A stretch of DNA of 64,000 nt from Rhizomys pruinosus (GCA_009823505.1 VZQC01011955.1:2231943-2295942), one strand, 5' to 3'. Positions 11,325 to 22,720 are shown, counted from the stretch's first letter. Notes: generated by a model not told the origin, from the sequence alone. Translations and numbers: made by a program.

Positions 11325-11455
11325 TTTTGTTTTTTTGAGACAGGGTCTCCCTGTAGTCCCAGCTGTCCTGGAACTCACTCTGTAGACCAGGCTGGCCTTG
11401 AACTCACAAAGATCCGCCTGCTTCTGCCTCCCAAGTGCTAGGATTAAAGGCATGG
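11325..11455 (-). mobile_element. B1 SINE
   Basis: Antisense B1 from gagacagggtctccctgtag to aggattaaaggcatgg, lacking the final bases of the 5' end. Confidence 0.9.
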
Positions 11456-11879
11456 AAAACTCAATTTTTATAACTTTCCATGTAATATGACTAGTTCTAT
11501 TTTGCTGGCAACCAGGTTCCTTTGGGTCCATTCTTTACAATGAAATGTAAGTTGCTTTCCTTATAAGGAAAAACCAGAAAAACCTCTATTAGACTTCGGT
11601 CCGAATCACACTGTCCATGGCAGTCACTTGCAACTACCTTTCTCCTCTCCTTCTCCTTCCCCAACCCCTCTCTTTTTGAGATAAGGTCTATGTTGTCCTG
11701 ACCCAGAACTCACTGTGTAGACCAGACTGGCCAGAACTGACAGAGCTCCACCTGCCTCTCTGCTCACTGAGGTAACAACCAGCTAGGGGACAAAAAGAAT
11801 GCAGGTGGCTTGTTCCATGCAGACATCTGACTCAGGGCTCTGGGGATGCATCAAGAATTCATTTTTTTTATTACTCATA

Positions 11880-13229
11880 TAAGTGGTTGTTCAGGGACCA
11901 ATCTTTAGCAATGAGCTATGGGATGATGAGTTGTTGCCCAGGGCCTTCACAAAGAGCTCCCAAATTCCTCTGCTGGCCCCATTTTTAATTCACCCTGTTC
12001 CTCTCTTGGTTCCCTGCCTAGAAAATGTACCTAGGTACTCTCGCCTTCACAGGCACTAGTCAAGGATTTTGTTCTCTCTGTAACTATACTTTTTGGGGTC
12101 TTTTAGATAGATCCACTGAGCAGGGGTACCCCAGTTGCCATCTCCTACTCCCCTTTTCAGCATGGAAGAAGTCAGAGCGGTCAGCGCCCCAATTCCCTCT
12201 TGGCAATTGGAGTAACCCCCTCAGAGGGTAATGTGATAAAAGTAGGAGCTAAAAATTGGCTACGCAATTTAGGGTCAAGACCCCCCCCCACAAAGAGCCA
12301 GTTTCTTTCTCAGCTGAGAGTAGAGGACTTCCTGGATCTGCCAGTGAATTTATCCTTCTGGTTGCTCTGACTCGTGGCTCATGCATCCCTAACTCACCTG
12401 TCAGATTTATTGACCAGTAGGTAAATTCCATTAAAATCATGGTGCTAAGGACCCAATACAACCCCCCTAGCAGAGATCATTCCATCTTGGAAACACCAAC
12501 TGTGGTTAACTCTTGTGAACTTCCTTCAAGGATTTGAAGGCCACATAATGAGAGGGAGAGATGAGTTGTGACCCAAGGTTTTCCTCATTCTGCCTGACCC
12601 CCTACCAAGTCCTCAATATTACACGTCTACATTGTGGACTTGGTGACATTAAAGGCCCCTGGTCGCAACAGTTTATTAACTACACCTTGACTCTTGGTTC
12701 TCAAGTTGTCTCCCTTAACTCCACCCACCCGAGGTCATAGCCTTTGACACTAGCTTTGTTTCACAGGTGTGGTCTCAGCTAAAGTCCATTTCTGACCCTG
12801 CTACACTGGTCCCCTGGGCGTCCTCTGCCTCCTGGCCCTACTCTGCCTTTTTCTCTTCAGGTGTCTGTTTTGCTTTGCCCGCAGCCAACGCCAGGTCAAC
12901 AAAACAATGGCCCAGGTCCTCTCAGCAATGGTCAATAGGGACTCTGCATGCGCCCCTCCCGATGAGGGATGAGGTGATTTGCATCTGGCTCTCATCCATC
13001 CACAATTCACAGGAATAAGCTTGTCTCTCCCCTCTGTGGTACCACTCCTGGCCTCTTCCGTCGGTGGCTGGCCAGTCAAGGACGGGTAAGACCCTGCAAA
13101 ACCAGGGCAACCTAAGACAGACGCAGTCAAATGTTGGTATGCCAGAGATGGGGTCAACAAGGCTCGGGCATAGCACCCGAGCTCCCACTGGACCGCTCCT
13201 CACGCAAAATTAAATACAAAGGGTGGAAA
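11880..13229 (+). mobile_element. Degraded endogenous retrovirus, 3' internal part
   Basis: This is inferred from what lies at its right end. A frame open from about 12795 to the stop at 12970-12972 encodes a run of about 20 hydrophobic residues followed by a Cys-rich junction and a short polar tail. That is the layout of a retroviral envelope transmembrane segment and cytoplasmic tail. About 250 bp later comes a purine tract (acaaagggtggaaa, 13217-13230) and then an LTR-like sequence. The left part (11880-12760) has no long frame and no family I recognise, so the left boundary is uncertain. It is an inactive old copy with many stops. Confidence 0.5.
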
Positions 13230-13550
13230 TGTAGTAGCCAGTATGCTGAGAATTACACACGTGCAGAGCTTGTCCCTCATCAACCTAACCTGCCCTAGGC
13301 AGGCGAGACCATACAAGCAGCATTGCAGACGTGGGCCAATCACAAGGCGACAAGTGGAGAGTGGGAATGCGAATGATACACAAACCCTAACCTTGCCCCC
13401 AATAAATGAATCTGTGGCAGCTCGCCGTCTGCCTCCATTCACCCAATTCCCAGGGTCTGGTTCTTGACTCTGTGCCTCTCACCCCCTTGTTCATGGTCGG
13501 ACCATGAAATTCCCCAGCAGGCCTGGGGAATTGTCATTGTCTACAACTGT
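13230..13550 (+). mobile_element. LTR-like sequence of the same ERV
   Basis: It begins TGTAGTAGCC straight after a polypurine tract. It contains a CCAAT-type element (gggccaatcaca, about 13334), an AATAAA signal (about 13401) and a U5-like end (gactctgtgcctctcacccc and catggtcggaccatgaaatt). The right end is not fixed; a terminal CA near 13550 is possible. The family is not identified. Confidence 0.55.
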
Positions 13551-13779
13551 CCATCACAGATTCACTGTTTCCAGAACTTCCTTAAACCTTTTCCTATACT
13601 AGCATCCTTTGAAGAATTTGTTCTGTTTAGAGTGCTGTCTCCAATTTCTTTTTTAAAAACTAGAGAGCTCCTTTTCATCCTTTAATACACAGCTTATAAT
13701 ACAGACCCTGTGTGAGTTCTTTCCCTACTACCTTAAGCAACTAGTCATGCCTCCACAACCCTTTCATAAATGGTGTCAT

Positions 13780-13935
13780 GCCGGGCGTGGTGGTGCACGC
13801 CTTTAATCCTGGCATTCGGAGGCAGAAGCAAGCGGATCTTTGTGAGTTCAAGGCCAGCCTGGTCTACCGTGTGAGTTCCAGGACAGCTGGGGCTACAGGG
13901 AGACCCTGTCTCGAAAAGACCAGAAAAAAAAAAAA
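13780..13935 (+). mobile_element. B1 SINE
   Basis: gccgggcgtggtggtgcacg through agaccctgtctcgaaaagac, followed by an A-tail. Young copy. Confidence 0.93.
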
Positions 13936-13997
13936 AGGTATGTCATTTACATACTACAGTAAATTATGTTTACACATTATTTTATCTGCTGGGCATT

Positions 13998-14153
13998 TTT
14001 TTTTTTTTTGGTCTTTTTGAGACAGGGTCTCCCTTTAGCTCCCACTGTACTGGAACTTACTATGTAGACCAGGCTGGCCTTGAACTCACAGAGATCCACC
14101 TACCTCTGCCTCCTGAGTTCTGGGATTAAAGGTGTGCACCACCATGCCTGGCC
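13998..14153 (-). mobile_element. B1 SINE
   Basis: Antisense: poly-T, gagacagggtctccctttag through accaccatgcctggcc. Confidence 0.9.
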
Positions 14154-14312
14154 ACTCCGCACTTCTTTAACCCTGTACCCACCAAGTTCTCAACATGTTT
14201 GTATAATTAATCAAAAGACTGTTAGGAAGAAATATGTGAGTGTATGAACAATTGCTACTGCTTCCCCCTATTTCACAAGCCCCAAGCCCACTCCTCTTCT
14301 ATATGACTTGGT

Positions 14313-14510
14313 ATCTTTTTTTTTTTTTTTTTTTTATGAATGTACTGTCTGCTTGTAGGTTGGTGCACCTGTGTAGTGCAATGCTGTGGAGGTCAGAAGA
14401 GGGTGTCAGATTCCCCTGGAACTGGAGTTAAAAACGGTTCTTAGCCACCATGTGGGTGCTGGGAATCGAACCCAGGTCCTCTGCAAGAGCAGTTGGCACT
14501 CTTAACCGCT
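14313..14510 (-). mobile_element. B2/B3-type SINE
   Basis: Antisense, from poly-T and atgaatgtactgtctgcttg to ttggcactcttaaccgct. Confidence 0.9.
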
Positions 14511-14545
14511 ACCCATGACTTTGTATCTTAAAGATACAGATTTCA

Positions 14546-15075
14546 GGGGCTGGAGAGTTGGCTCAGCAATTAAGAGCACTGGCTCTTGTAGTGGACCTGG
14601 GTTCAATTTCCATCCTAACTCCAGTTCCAGGGGATCCAACACCTCTTCTGACCTCCCAAGGCATTGCATGACACAGGTGCACTTACACACATGCAAGCAA
14701 TACAATCATACACAGAAAATAAAAATATTTAAAACTTTTTTTTTGGTCAGGGTCTCCCTTTAGGCCGAGCTGGCCTGGAGCTCACTATGTAGACCAGGCT
14801 GGCCTTGAACGCCCAGTGATCTGTCTGCCTCTGCCTCCCAAGTGAAAGAAAACTTTTAGGGGCTGGAAAGATGGCTCAGTGGTTAAGAACACTGGCTGTT
14901 CTTGCAAGAGATCCAGGTTTGATTCCCAGCACCCACATGGCAGCTAACCATCCATAACTCCAGTTCCAGGGGATCTGATACTATCGCTTGACCTCCTCGT
15001 GTACTGCAAGACATGAGTGCACTTACTTACATGCTGGTAATACACTCATACACATAAGATAAAAATAATAAAATA
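14546..15075 (+). mobile_element. B2 - B1 - B2 SINE cluster
   Basis: A B2 (14546-14730), an antisense partial B1 (about 14735-14845) and another B2 (14858-15075) lie back to back. A further B2 5' fragment (15118-15220) follows and stops abruptly, next to a remnant of a B1 start (aggccaggcgtggt). Confidence 0.82.
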
Positions 15076-15794
15076 AATTTTTTAAAAGATACTTATTTCA
15101 CTTAAGAACAGCCAAAGGGGGGCTGGAGAGATGACTCAGTGGTTAATAGTGTTGAGTGCTCTGGCAGAGGACCTGGGTTTGATTCCCAGCACCCACATGG
15201 AGGCTAAGAACCATCTTTAGGCCAGGCGTGGTCAAAAAAAAAGAATAGCCAAGGATGGTCAGACAAGTTTTAACATTTGAAACATGTACCCTGTTAATCA
15301 GAAACTCTATAAGGAATTTCTGTAAAGCTAGAATCAGAACTATTCAGGAGACTGAGGCAAAGGATTGCAAGTTCAAGGCCTCCCTGCACTACAGATTAAG
15401 TTCAAGGCCAGCAATTTAGTGAGACCCTGCCTCAATTCACAAAAGACTTGCTTGGTATACGTAAGGCCCTCTGGTATTGGAAGACAAATAAATACGTAAG
15501 TAAATAAATAAATTCCTGCAAAAATCTATCACATTTACTACTACTTTAAATGCTTAGCAGGTATTTCAATTAGCCACACTACCATGCTAGCCTCACCTTA
15601 CAGGGGAAAAGATATACTTGTTCAGGTAACTTTACAGCTCAGTAAGTCACTGAAAAGCAGAATTCTAAGCTATTACTTCATTACTAGGTCAATGTCTTTA
15701 ACTCGTCACTTGAGTCTCTCAGCCTTGTGAAGGATGTGGGAGACATGCCCCTCCCTACACCCAGGCATGTGAAGTCAGCTTATTTTTGTTTGTC

Positions 15795-15920
15795 TGTTTT
15801 GTTTTGAGCCACTATCCCCAGCTGGCCTGGAACTACTATAGCCTCAGTCTCACAGAGATTCACCTGCTTCTGCCTCCTGACTGCTGGAATTAAAGTCATT
15901 TCCCACCACGCCTGGCCAGC
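15795..15920 (-). mobile_element. B1 SINE, diverged
   Basis: Antisense B1 recognised by agctggcctggaact, gagattcacctgcttctgcc and caccacgcctggcc. A B1-like remnant lies at about 15330-15440. Confidence 0.75.
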
Positions 15921-16213
15921 TTATTATTATTATAACCCCAATAATTTTCATAACTTAAATATGACAAAATTTCTTAGATCTAGGTTTGGCAAAGGTCAAC
16001 AGATAATAGTCAGAGTCCCTAGTCTAACCAAGTATTGACTAAGGGTATAAAACAATGCTACTGCCCTTTACACTATACACTGACAAACAGCCTCTCTCAT
16101 ACCTGTGGGGACAGATCCTATAACAGTGGATGAAAAGTACTATCATAACATTTTAACTTATGATGACACATCCAATCTGCTTAATTCTGAAAGAAAGAAG
16201 ACTGATGAACTAC

Positions 16214-16754
16214 CATGGCTGTGGTTCCCAGAATTTTCTTCAGCAGCCTTGATGGCAGTTACACTGGTGTTCACAGAACTGACATTTGAGGACTGAGAAC
16301 TCGGAAAGACGGGTGCTCTGCCCTTTTCTTTCCTGATTTCCACTCTCCCAGTGGGCTCCTTCTGGGAACTATTAAGAAAATCAAACAGCAGCTCATCATC
16401 AGGTTCTGACTTTTTCCTTCGGACAAACTGAGATGAAGGCCTAGGAACAGATGCATGTTCTAGAGGACCGGAGACCTCCCCAGGTGTCCTGGATCCAACT
16501 TTCATGTTTGCTGTGCCAGCTAAGATGGTGGCTTTCTGATGTCGGATGTTATCAGCAGCTGATGAAATATAGGTAGCTTTAGGTCCAGTCTGGTAAGTTA
16601 AATCTGTGATTTGCTGGTCAAGTTCAGGATAGTCAGTACTTTTGCTATGTAAGGTGTTGCTGATATTCTCCTTTCTGAGAGCTGTTGCAGCTCCTTGATC
16701 AACTCGGTTTAAAAGATCTTCCGCCCTTCCAGCAAGATCAGCAAACCAAGACAT
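16214..16754 (-). CDS. GOLGA5: GOLGA5 (golgin-84) coding part of exon 2, with start codon
   Basis: The ATG at 16754-16752 opens a frame beginning MSWFADLAGRAEDLLNRVD, the known N-terminus of mouse golgin-84. It runs 180 codons plus one base to the donor CATG followed by gtagtt at 16213. Further landmarks are TYISSAADNIRHQKATILAG and FVRRKKSEPDDELLFDFLN, the basic and acidic block conserved in mammals, and KEPTGRVEIRKEKG. The protein is cytosolic here; this half is low-complexity and precedes the coiled coil. Compared with human it is one residue shorter near residue 25, as I recall mouse also is. The exon is complete, with no internal stop. The frame beyond the donor adds a spurious tail that is intronic. 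Confidence 0.97.
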
Positions 16755-16784
16755 GATGCTAGCAGAATAATTCTATCGAGTAGT
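16755..16784 (-). other. GOLGA5: GOLGA5 5' UTR portion of exon 2
   Basis: The acceptor on the minus strand reads ctttttacag just before ACTACTCG, so exon 2 starts at 16784 and carries 30 nt of 5' UTR before the ATG. No upstream ATG is present in these 30 nt. The base at -3 is an A and the base at +4 is a T, a moderate initiation context. Confidence 0.85.
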
Positions 16785-17820
16785 CTGTAAAAAGAACAAG
16801 ATGTGATCAGAGTGAGATAATCATGTAATGGTTACAACTAAGCTCTGGACAGAGCCCTTGCTTAAAATCCTAACCTGCTTCTTCAAGGCAACCTTGAACA
16901 AATTATTAATAGAAATAGAAAAATAGAAGCTGAGAAACCTTAATCTTGAAAATAGAGAAAAATAAGTGTAATACCTCACAGAATGTTTTTGTGTGTGTAT
17001 TTGTTCTGAGACAGGTTTTTGGCTATGCTGCCCAGCCTGGCCTTGAACACTAGGTTCAAACCACCTTCCCCACCTTCAGGTCGACCTCCCAAATAGTTGA
17101 AACTACAGGGACACATGACCACATCCAGCTCAGGAGGATTTTAAGATCAAATAATACAGAACAAACAAACAAACAAAAAACCCTGCAAAATCACTGGCAG
17201 AGAGTAACTCATTCTAGTAGCTGTCCTATTATTATAACTACTACCACCTTCCTTATTTCAATGAAGGGCAAATCTTAAGAGCAAAAACACCTGATATATG
17301 CTGTTGAGTTTCCATGAACTTCACATACTGAATTCCAAACCCCAATACCTCAGAAAGTAACTGTTTTTGAACAAAGTTTTTAACAAGGTAATTAAGGTGG
17401 TATATTTATAAGAAGAAATTTATACATACTCATAAAGGGAGACCATGGAGAAGACAGCCATCGGCAAGCCCAAAGAAAATCTTACAAAATCAGATGGCTC
17501 AGCAGGTTCCCAAACACCTGACAATCTGAGCTCAATGCACAGAACTCAAAGTGGAATGAGAGAACTGGTTTCCAAAAGTTGTCCTCTGACCTCCACACAC
17601 ATCCTCCACCCTCTCCCACACACAATAATAAAATGAATATTCACAAAATCAATCTGCCAACACCTTGGTCTTGGACTTAGAACTGTGAGAAAATAAATTT
17701 CTATTGTCCAATCCATCCAGTCTGTTACTTTTTCATGGTTGTCCCAATAAATTCACACTGTATTCAAATAGCAGATGACACATTTAGCAAAATTCAAGTA
17801 TAAAAAAAATATAAAATAGA

Positions 17821-17970
17821 GGCCAGGCGTGGTGGTTCATGCCTTTAATCCCAGCACTCACAAGGAAGAGGCAAGAGGATCTCTGAGTTCAAGGCCAGCC
17901 TGGTCTACAGAGTGAGTTCCAGGCCAGCTGGGGCTACAGGGAGACCCTGACTCAAAAAGACCAAAAAATG
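17821..17970 (+). mobile_element. B1 SINE
   Basis: ggccaggcgtggtggttcat through gggagaccctgactcaaa. Confidence 0.92.
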
Positions 17971-18446
17971 AAATAAAACAGTTCTCTGAAATTTGTTTCA
18001 AAGTGCTGGAGTTGAAAAATAAAGAAAAACTTCTGATTAATACAAAAGCTATCAATGTTAAACTGAAGCAATGTTAGGATTTAGGTATGTATATACATGT
18101 CTAAAGCAAATAATAATTCAAATACTTAGTACCTACCATATGCATGTTGAACAGAGTTCAAACTTTCAAAAACTGATTGCATAAATGATCTATTCAATTA
18201 ATACTATTGGTGTCACATTTGATCAATGATTCAATGCTGAAGTAATTATAATTAACCCTCATGACAGAAGAGTATTCTATAAAGCCAACAACAATTTCTG
18301 GAATGTGGTCATCATTCTTTGGGCCTGGAACTCTCAACTTTCTTTATTACAATGACATCATCGTCCTCTTTCCATCTCTACTAGGTCCAATCATTCTGTG
18401 TTCAGACAGTTCCTTCTGCCTCAGAGTCCTTCATGTTCTATAACTT

Positions 18447-18612
18447 TTTTTTTTTTTTTTGGTCTTTTCGAGACAGGGTCTCCCAGTAGTCCCAGCTACC
18501 CAGCTATCCTGGAATTCGCTCTGTACACCAGGCTGGCCTCGGACTCACAAAGATCCAGCTGCCTCTGCCTCCCAAGTGCTAGGATTAAAGGTGCGCCACC
18601 ATGCCCAGCTCT
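18447..18612 (-). mobile_element. B1 SINE
   Basis: Antisense B1 with poly-T, a small internal insertion (agctacccagctatcctgg) and the end gcgccaccatgcccagct. Confidence 0.9.
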
Positions 18613-18854
18613 ATAACTGTTCTTTTTAAGACATCGGTCTCTCCCTGTTGGTGAAAGGAGGGTGGCTGGTTAACCACCATGTCTGTTTTGCTCACCAGTC
18701 AGTGAATTCCCAGAGTCTAGCCCACACAGGCACTCTCATAAATACTCAACGAATTCATTTTTATGTGCCAGATTCTGTGTAAACATTATCACATGTAATT
18801 TTCACAGTTTCATCATGTGGTAAATAGCAAAGTCCTTTAAAAACAAACATGTCG

Positions 18855-19110
18855 GGACTGGAGAGATAGCCTAGCGGTTAAGAGCACCGACGCTCTTGCA
18901 GAGGACCCGGGTTCGATCCCCAGCACCCACATGGCGGCTAAGAACCGTCTGTAACTCCAATTCCAGGAGAACTCCAGTTCCAGGGGAATCCGAGACCCTC
19001 TTCTGACCTCCGCGGCATTGCACGACACGGGTGCACAGACCTGCATGCAGACAGTACATTCATACACATATAAAGATAAATAATAAAAAAACAAACAAAC
19101 AAAAAAAAAA
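18855..19110 (+). mobile_element. Young B2 SINE
   Basis: gactggagagatagcctagc through cattcatacacatataaa and an A-rich tail. aaacatgtc flanks both ends. It has the internal aactccaattccagg / aactccagttccagg duplication. Confidence 0.92.
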
Positions 19111-19539
19111 CATGTCAAAAGAGTTTAGAAAGATACCAGAGCTTAGATGGCACCTGAGATACTGGTCTGTCAGCTTAGTGTCAAACCCACTTCTGAACCT
19201 CCTTCTCCCCAATTTCTAACTGCTCAACACCCAAATAACCTCATTAGGAATAAGCTCATCATTTAAACCTGTTCTTTAGCACACATGTTTCTGTTTCAGT
19301 TTATGAGCAATCAAATGAAAACAAGGGTGAAATGCATTGACATATAAACCTCCATATAGGTGTAAACTATTATTCTCAAGTAAAAATTGGTGGTAACCAG
19401 ATCATTCTAATAAAAATGCCTAAAGGAATTTATTAATTTCTTGCCTCCCAGTCTTAAAATAAGGCATTAAAACACTGCCATGACCCTTACGTGGATTTCA
19501 GGGACAGACACAGAAGGAACGTGTGTGGTGCAAAGCTGG

Positions 19540-20165
19540 CTCTGCCTGGGAAGGTAGACCACCTTGCCTGCAAGGACGGGGGTCGCACGGAGGCAGGGGG
19601 TGGGGTCAGCTGGTGCCTGGATCCCCGGAGGCGAGGACAGGCCCCACTGCGCGCCCCCAAGCATCTGGGTGTAGGACAGTCAGCCTTGTCTGCGTGAGCC
19701 TCAAGGGCTGTCGCGGCCCCTAAGCGGTCCGGGATTGGAGACCAGCGGGGCAGCCTGGCAAGGCGCAGACCGGGTCCGGTGCCCAGCTCCCAGGGCCGCT
19801 GCCCTAGGGAGGACCGCCCCGCCGGCTGCCTGGCCGCCGCCTCACCTGAGGACACCGAGCGGCTCCGTTAGCGGGACCCCTCTAACAGCGGGATACTCCC
19901 GGACCTCCCAGCTACCTCTTCCGGGAGACGTGGAAGGGCGGTGAGGACCCCAAAACAGAGTGGCCGCTCAGCTGCCTGAGCTGTGGAAGCCCAGGGCCTT
20001 GACAGGCCACTCAGGCAGTAACGCCGGCGGTCTCGGGGCCCTTGCGCCTGACCACGCCCCGGCTCCGCCCGCGCCGGCGTGCCTGTGACGTGGACCAAGG
20101 CCTGCACGCGGCCACCATTGCCTGGCGGACCGTGAGACGTTAGAGGCGGAGACGCTAGGGCGGAG
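19540..20165 (-). promoter_or_regulatory. GOLGA5: CpG-rich promoter of GOLGA5
   Basis: This is the only block in the window with dense CpG and high GC over more than 500 bp; the surroundings are AT-rich and CpG-poor except in young SINEs. It contains GC boxes (cgccccggctccgcccgcgc, about 20055-20074), an ETS-like core cttccgg at 19918-19924, and the motif TGACGTGG at 20086-20093. No TATA box is apparent, as is typical for a housekeeping CpG-island promoter. No open exon lies on the opposite strand within the next few kb, so I see no evidence that it is bidirectional. Confidence 0.8.
19846..20000 (-). other. GOLGA5: GOLGA5 noncoding exon 1 (5' limit approximate)
   Basis: On the minus strand a consensus donor, CTCAG followed by gtgagg, occurs at 19845 inside the CpG-rich block, and it is the best donor upstream of exon 2. 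Since exon 2 begins with an acceptor and 5' UTR, a noncoding first exon here is expected, as in human and mouse GOLGA5. The transcription start cannot be placed from sequence alone; 20000 is a guess within the GC-rich core. Intron 1 would be about 3.06 kb. Confidence 0.7.
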
Positions 20166-20235
20166 CCCTCAACGCTTGCAAATTGTCCTCTGGTGGGATA
20201 GGCTCACCCACGTTCGCATCAAAAATAAATACTAG

Positions 20236-20890
20236 GGGGCTAGAGAGATGGGTAAAGGGTTAAGAGTACTTGGTGTTCTTCCAGAAGACCCAGGTTCAAT
20301 TCTCAACACCCACACGGAGGCTAACAACCATCTGGATCCAGCACCCTCTTCTGCCCTTTAGGGCATGGCATGCACCGGTGCACTTACGTACATGCAGGCA
20401 AAACATACAAACACATAAAATAATAGAAATATTGTAAAATAAAATAATGGGGGGGCTGGAGAGATGGCTCAGTGGTTAAGCGCTCTTCCAGAGAACTCGG
20501 ATTCTATTCCCAGTGCCAACATGGCAGCTACCAACCATCCCTTCCTCTAGTGCTGGGGATCCAGCCCCCTTATCTGGCATTGGTGGGCTGTGCACAGCAC
20601 AGGTGCACTTACATGTAGGCAAAACACACATAAGATTAAAAAAAATCATTTTAAAATAAATGAATAATAGGAGTCAAAGAAATGATTCTGTGGTTAAAAG
20701 CACTTACTATCCGACCAGAGGACCTAAGTTCAGTTCCCAGCACCCATGTGGAAGCTCACAACCATCTGTAACTTCAGATCCCGGGGTTCCTATGCCCTCT
20801 TCTGGCTTCTGCAGGCACCAGGCACCCATGTGGTGTACTTAAATTCATGCAGGTAAGATACTCATACACTAAAAAGATAAATACAAATCT
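20236..20890 (+). mobile_element. Three B2/B3-type SINEs in a row
   Basis: Copies at about 20236-20430, 20453-20650 and 20670-20890, all on the plus strand and all diverged. Each has the B2 start, the cccagcacccac block and an ataaaat-type tail. Confidence 0.85.
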
Positions 20891-20949
20891 TAAAAATAAA
20901 TAAATATCCTAGCAATACTTATAACTCCTTTTCTTCTTTTAAAAATTGT

Positions 20950-21068
20950 TTTTGGTGCTGGGCAGGGAGGCAGAGACAGGCAGATCTCTGAATTCAAGGC
21001 CAGCCTGGTCTACATAGTGAGTTCCAGGCCAGCTGGGACTACAGGGAGATCCTGTTGCAAAAAAAAAA
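20950..21068 (+). mobile_element. B1 SINE, internally deleted
   Basis: gtgctgggcagggaggcagagacaggcaga through ctacagggagatcctgt; the segment before the gaggcagag block is missing. Confidence 0.8.
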
Positions 21069-21081
21069 ATTTAATTTTGAT

Positions 21082-21450
21082 TTGGGGCTTGAGAGGTGGC
21101 TCAGAGGTTAGGAGCACTGGCTTCTCTTGCAGAGGACCTAGGTTTGATTCTCAGCACCATATGGCAGCTAACTTCAGTTCCAGGGAATCTGACATCCTCT
21201 TCTGAATTCCTTGGACATTGCACTTACACATATGCAGACAATACACTCATGAGTAGTTTGTGAGCAGTTTGCCTGCATGTATGTTAGTGCACCCATGTCA
21301 TGCAATACCCAAAGAAACCAGAAGATGGTATCAGGTCCCCATAACTGTAGTTATGGACAGTAGTGAGTTGCCATGTGGGTGCTGGGAACTGAACCCAGGT
21401 CCTCTCCAAGAGCAGCCAGTGCTTTTAGCTGCTGACCCATCTCTCCAGCA
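21082..21450. mobile_element. Two B2 SINEs in opposite orientation
   Basis: A plus-strand B2 (21082-21255) abuts a minus-strand B2 (about 21256-21450) tail to tail. Confidence 0.85.
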
Positions 21451-21998
21451 ACCCCCCTCTCCCCACACCTTTCTTCCTTATAAGTCAGGTTTAGTGCAGT
21501 TTAGTGAAGAGGAAAACTTCTGGCAGTACCAGCTGATAATCATAAGAATAGTTGTGTTTATGGAGCCTTGATGAATGCAGCATGCTTGTACTTAATTCTC
21601 ACAATAGCTCTGATTGTGTGGTAGATCTGATGACTTGCTCTTGGCCAATGGCACGTGAGCAGACGTGACTTTTACACGAACTAAGCAGAAGATTTCAGAG
21701 TCTGTGATGCAGCCTCTAGCTCTCTCTCTTCTTCCATGATACATGTCCCAGGTGGGGCTGTTCTGTCAGCCTGGGCCCTGAAAGAAAAATGGAGTGTGGA
21801 GCAGCCCACATCCAACATGTCACATCTGTGAGAAATAGACCTTGGCAGTTAGAAGCTAGTGAGACTTGGGATTGGTTTTTCCGAAATCTAACCTAATAAA
21901 ACCCAACACCTTACCCCATTTTATTAACAAAGACACCAAATTCAGTAAGATTTAGTTATTTGCCCATGTTACATATGGGTTTTTGTTTGTTTTTGCGT
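21451..21998. other. Low-copy intergenic stretch
   Basis: No SINE, LINE or coding exon is recognised. There is a short TC run near 21720. Confidence 0.6.
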
Positions 21999-22253
21999 TT
22001 TGTTTTGTAACAGGTCTCCCTGTAGCCCCAGCTGCCCTGGAACTCACTATGACCAGGCTAGCTTCAGTCTCTCAGAGCTCCACCTGCCTCCACATCCTGA
22101 GTGGTGGGATTAAAAGCATGTGCCACCAAGCCTGGCACTTCTGAGTCTTAAACCTAGATCAGGATGACCCCAGAAGCAAAGTCCTTAACAACTTATGGAT
22201 AAGAATGAAAGATGAGACAAAACCAAATTTTCCACATCAAAAGTACTGGCAGT

Positions 22254-22470
22254 GAGGGCTAGAGAGATGGCTCAACAGTGAAGCACAGGAGGGGGGTGCA
22301 GGGGAGGGCTCTTGCAGAGGACTCTTGCTTAGTTTGAAGTATTTGCATGATAGCTCACAGCCATTTGATGCCCTCTTTTAGCCTCTGAGGACATGAGGCT
22401 CACACATGATGTGTATTATACACACCATATGTTGTAGGCAAACATTCATACACATAAAATGAGAATAAAT
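22254..22470 (+). mobile_element. B2-type SINE with G-rich insert
   Basis: gggctagagagatggctcaa with an added gcacaggaggggggtgcagg stretch before the usual gctcttgcagagga. The same variant recurs at about 26267-26470, which links the two duplication copies. Confidence 0.85.
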
Positions 22471-22524
22471 AAATAGATATTGGAGCAGTGGACAGCTTCA
22501 CCCCTCTCCCCATTCCAGCCAAAG

Positions 22525-22720
22525 TATGGAATGAGGATATAGCTCAGTTGAGAAAGAGCTTGCCTAACATGCACGAAGCCTGGGACTCAATCCCTAGCAC
22601 TGCTTACATTAGGCCTGATGGTACATGAGTGTCATCCCAGCATTCTGAAGGGAGAGGCAGGAAGATCAGGAAGTCACAGTCAGCCTCAGCTATACAATGA
22701 GTTCAAGACCGTGTCCAAAA
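22525..22720 (+). mobile_element. B4 SINE
   Basis: An ID-like left half (gaggatatagctcagttgag through caatccctagcactgc) joins a B1-like right half (ggcctgatggtacatgagtg through gagttcaagaccgtgtc), the B4 arrangement. The duplicate is at about 26534-26720. Confidence 0.82.

Larger units (their letters stand above)
3359..16213 (-). other. GOLGA5 intron 2
   Basis: Intron of about 12.9 kb between coding exons 2 and 3. It is filled by more than 25 SINEs in both orientations and one degraded endogenous retrovirus segment (about 11880-13560). The main elements are listed separately. Low-copy stretches without a recognised element include 3370-3850, 5500-5760, 10800-11320 and 15440-15790. Confidence 0.85.
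16785..19845 (-). other. GOLGA5 intron 1
   Basis: Intron of about 3.06 kb. Recognised contents are an antisense B1/B4-like piece (16994-17135), an old B2-like piece (about 17490-17610), B1 elements (17821-17970 and 18447-18612) and a young B2 (18855-19110). The stretches 18000-18440 and 19115-19540 look low-copy. Confidence 0.75.

Noticed and set aside
13200..13467. Overlapping open frames on both strands
   Set aside because: They lie in an LTR-like sequence with no protein-like composition.
18837..19118. Recurrent open frames of 60-110 codons antisense to B2 elements, with very similar proteins (also at 4702-5066, 10494-10761, 31609, 45000 and 55516)
   Set aside because: They follow the B2 consensus on its reverse strand, which happens to lack stops. 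The similarity comes from the SINE, and frames shift freely between copies. No splice or promoter context.
19491..19855. Open frames on both strands in the CpG island
   Set aside because: High GC lowers stop-codon frequency. The region is explained by the GOLGA5 promoter, noncoding exon 1 and the start of intron 1.
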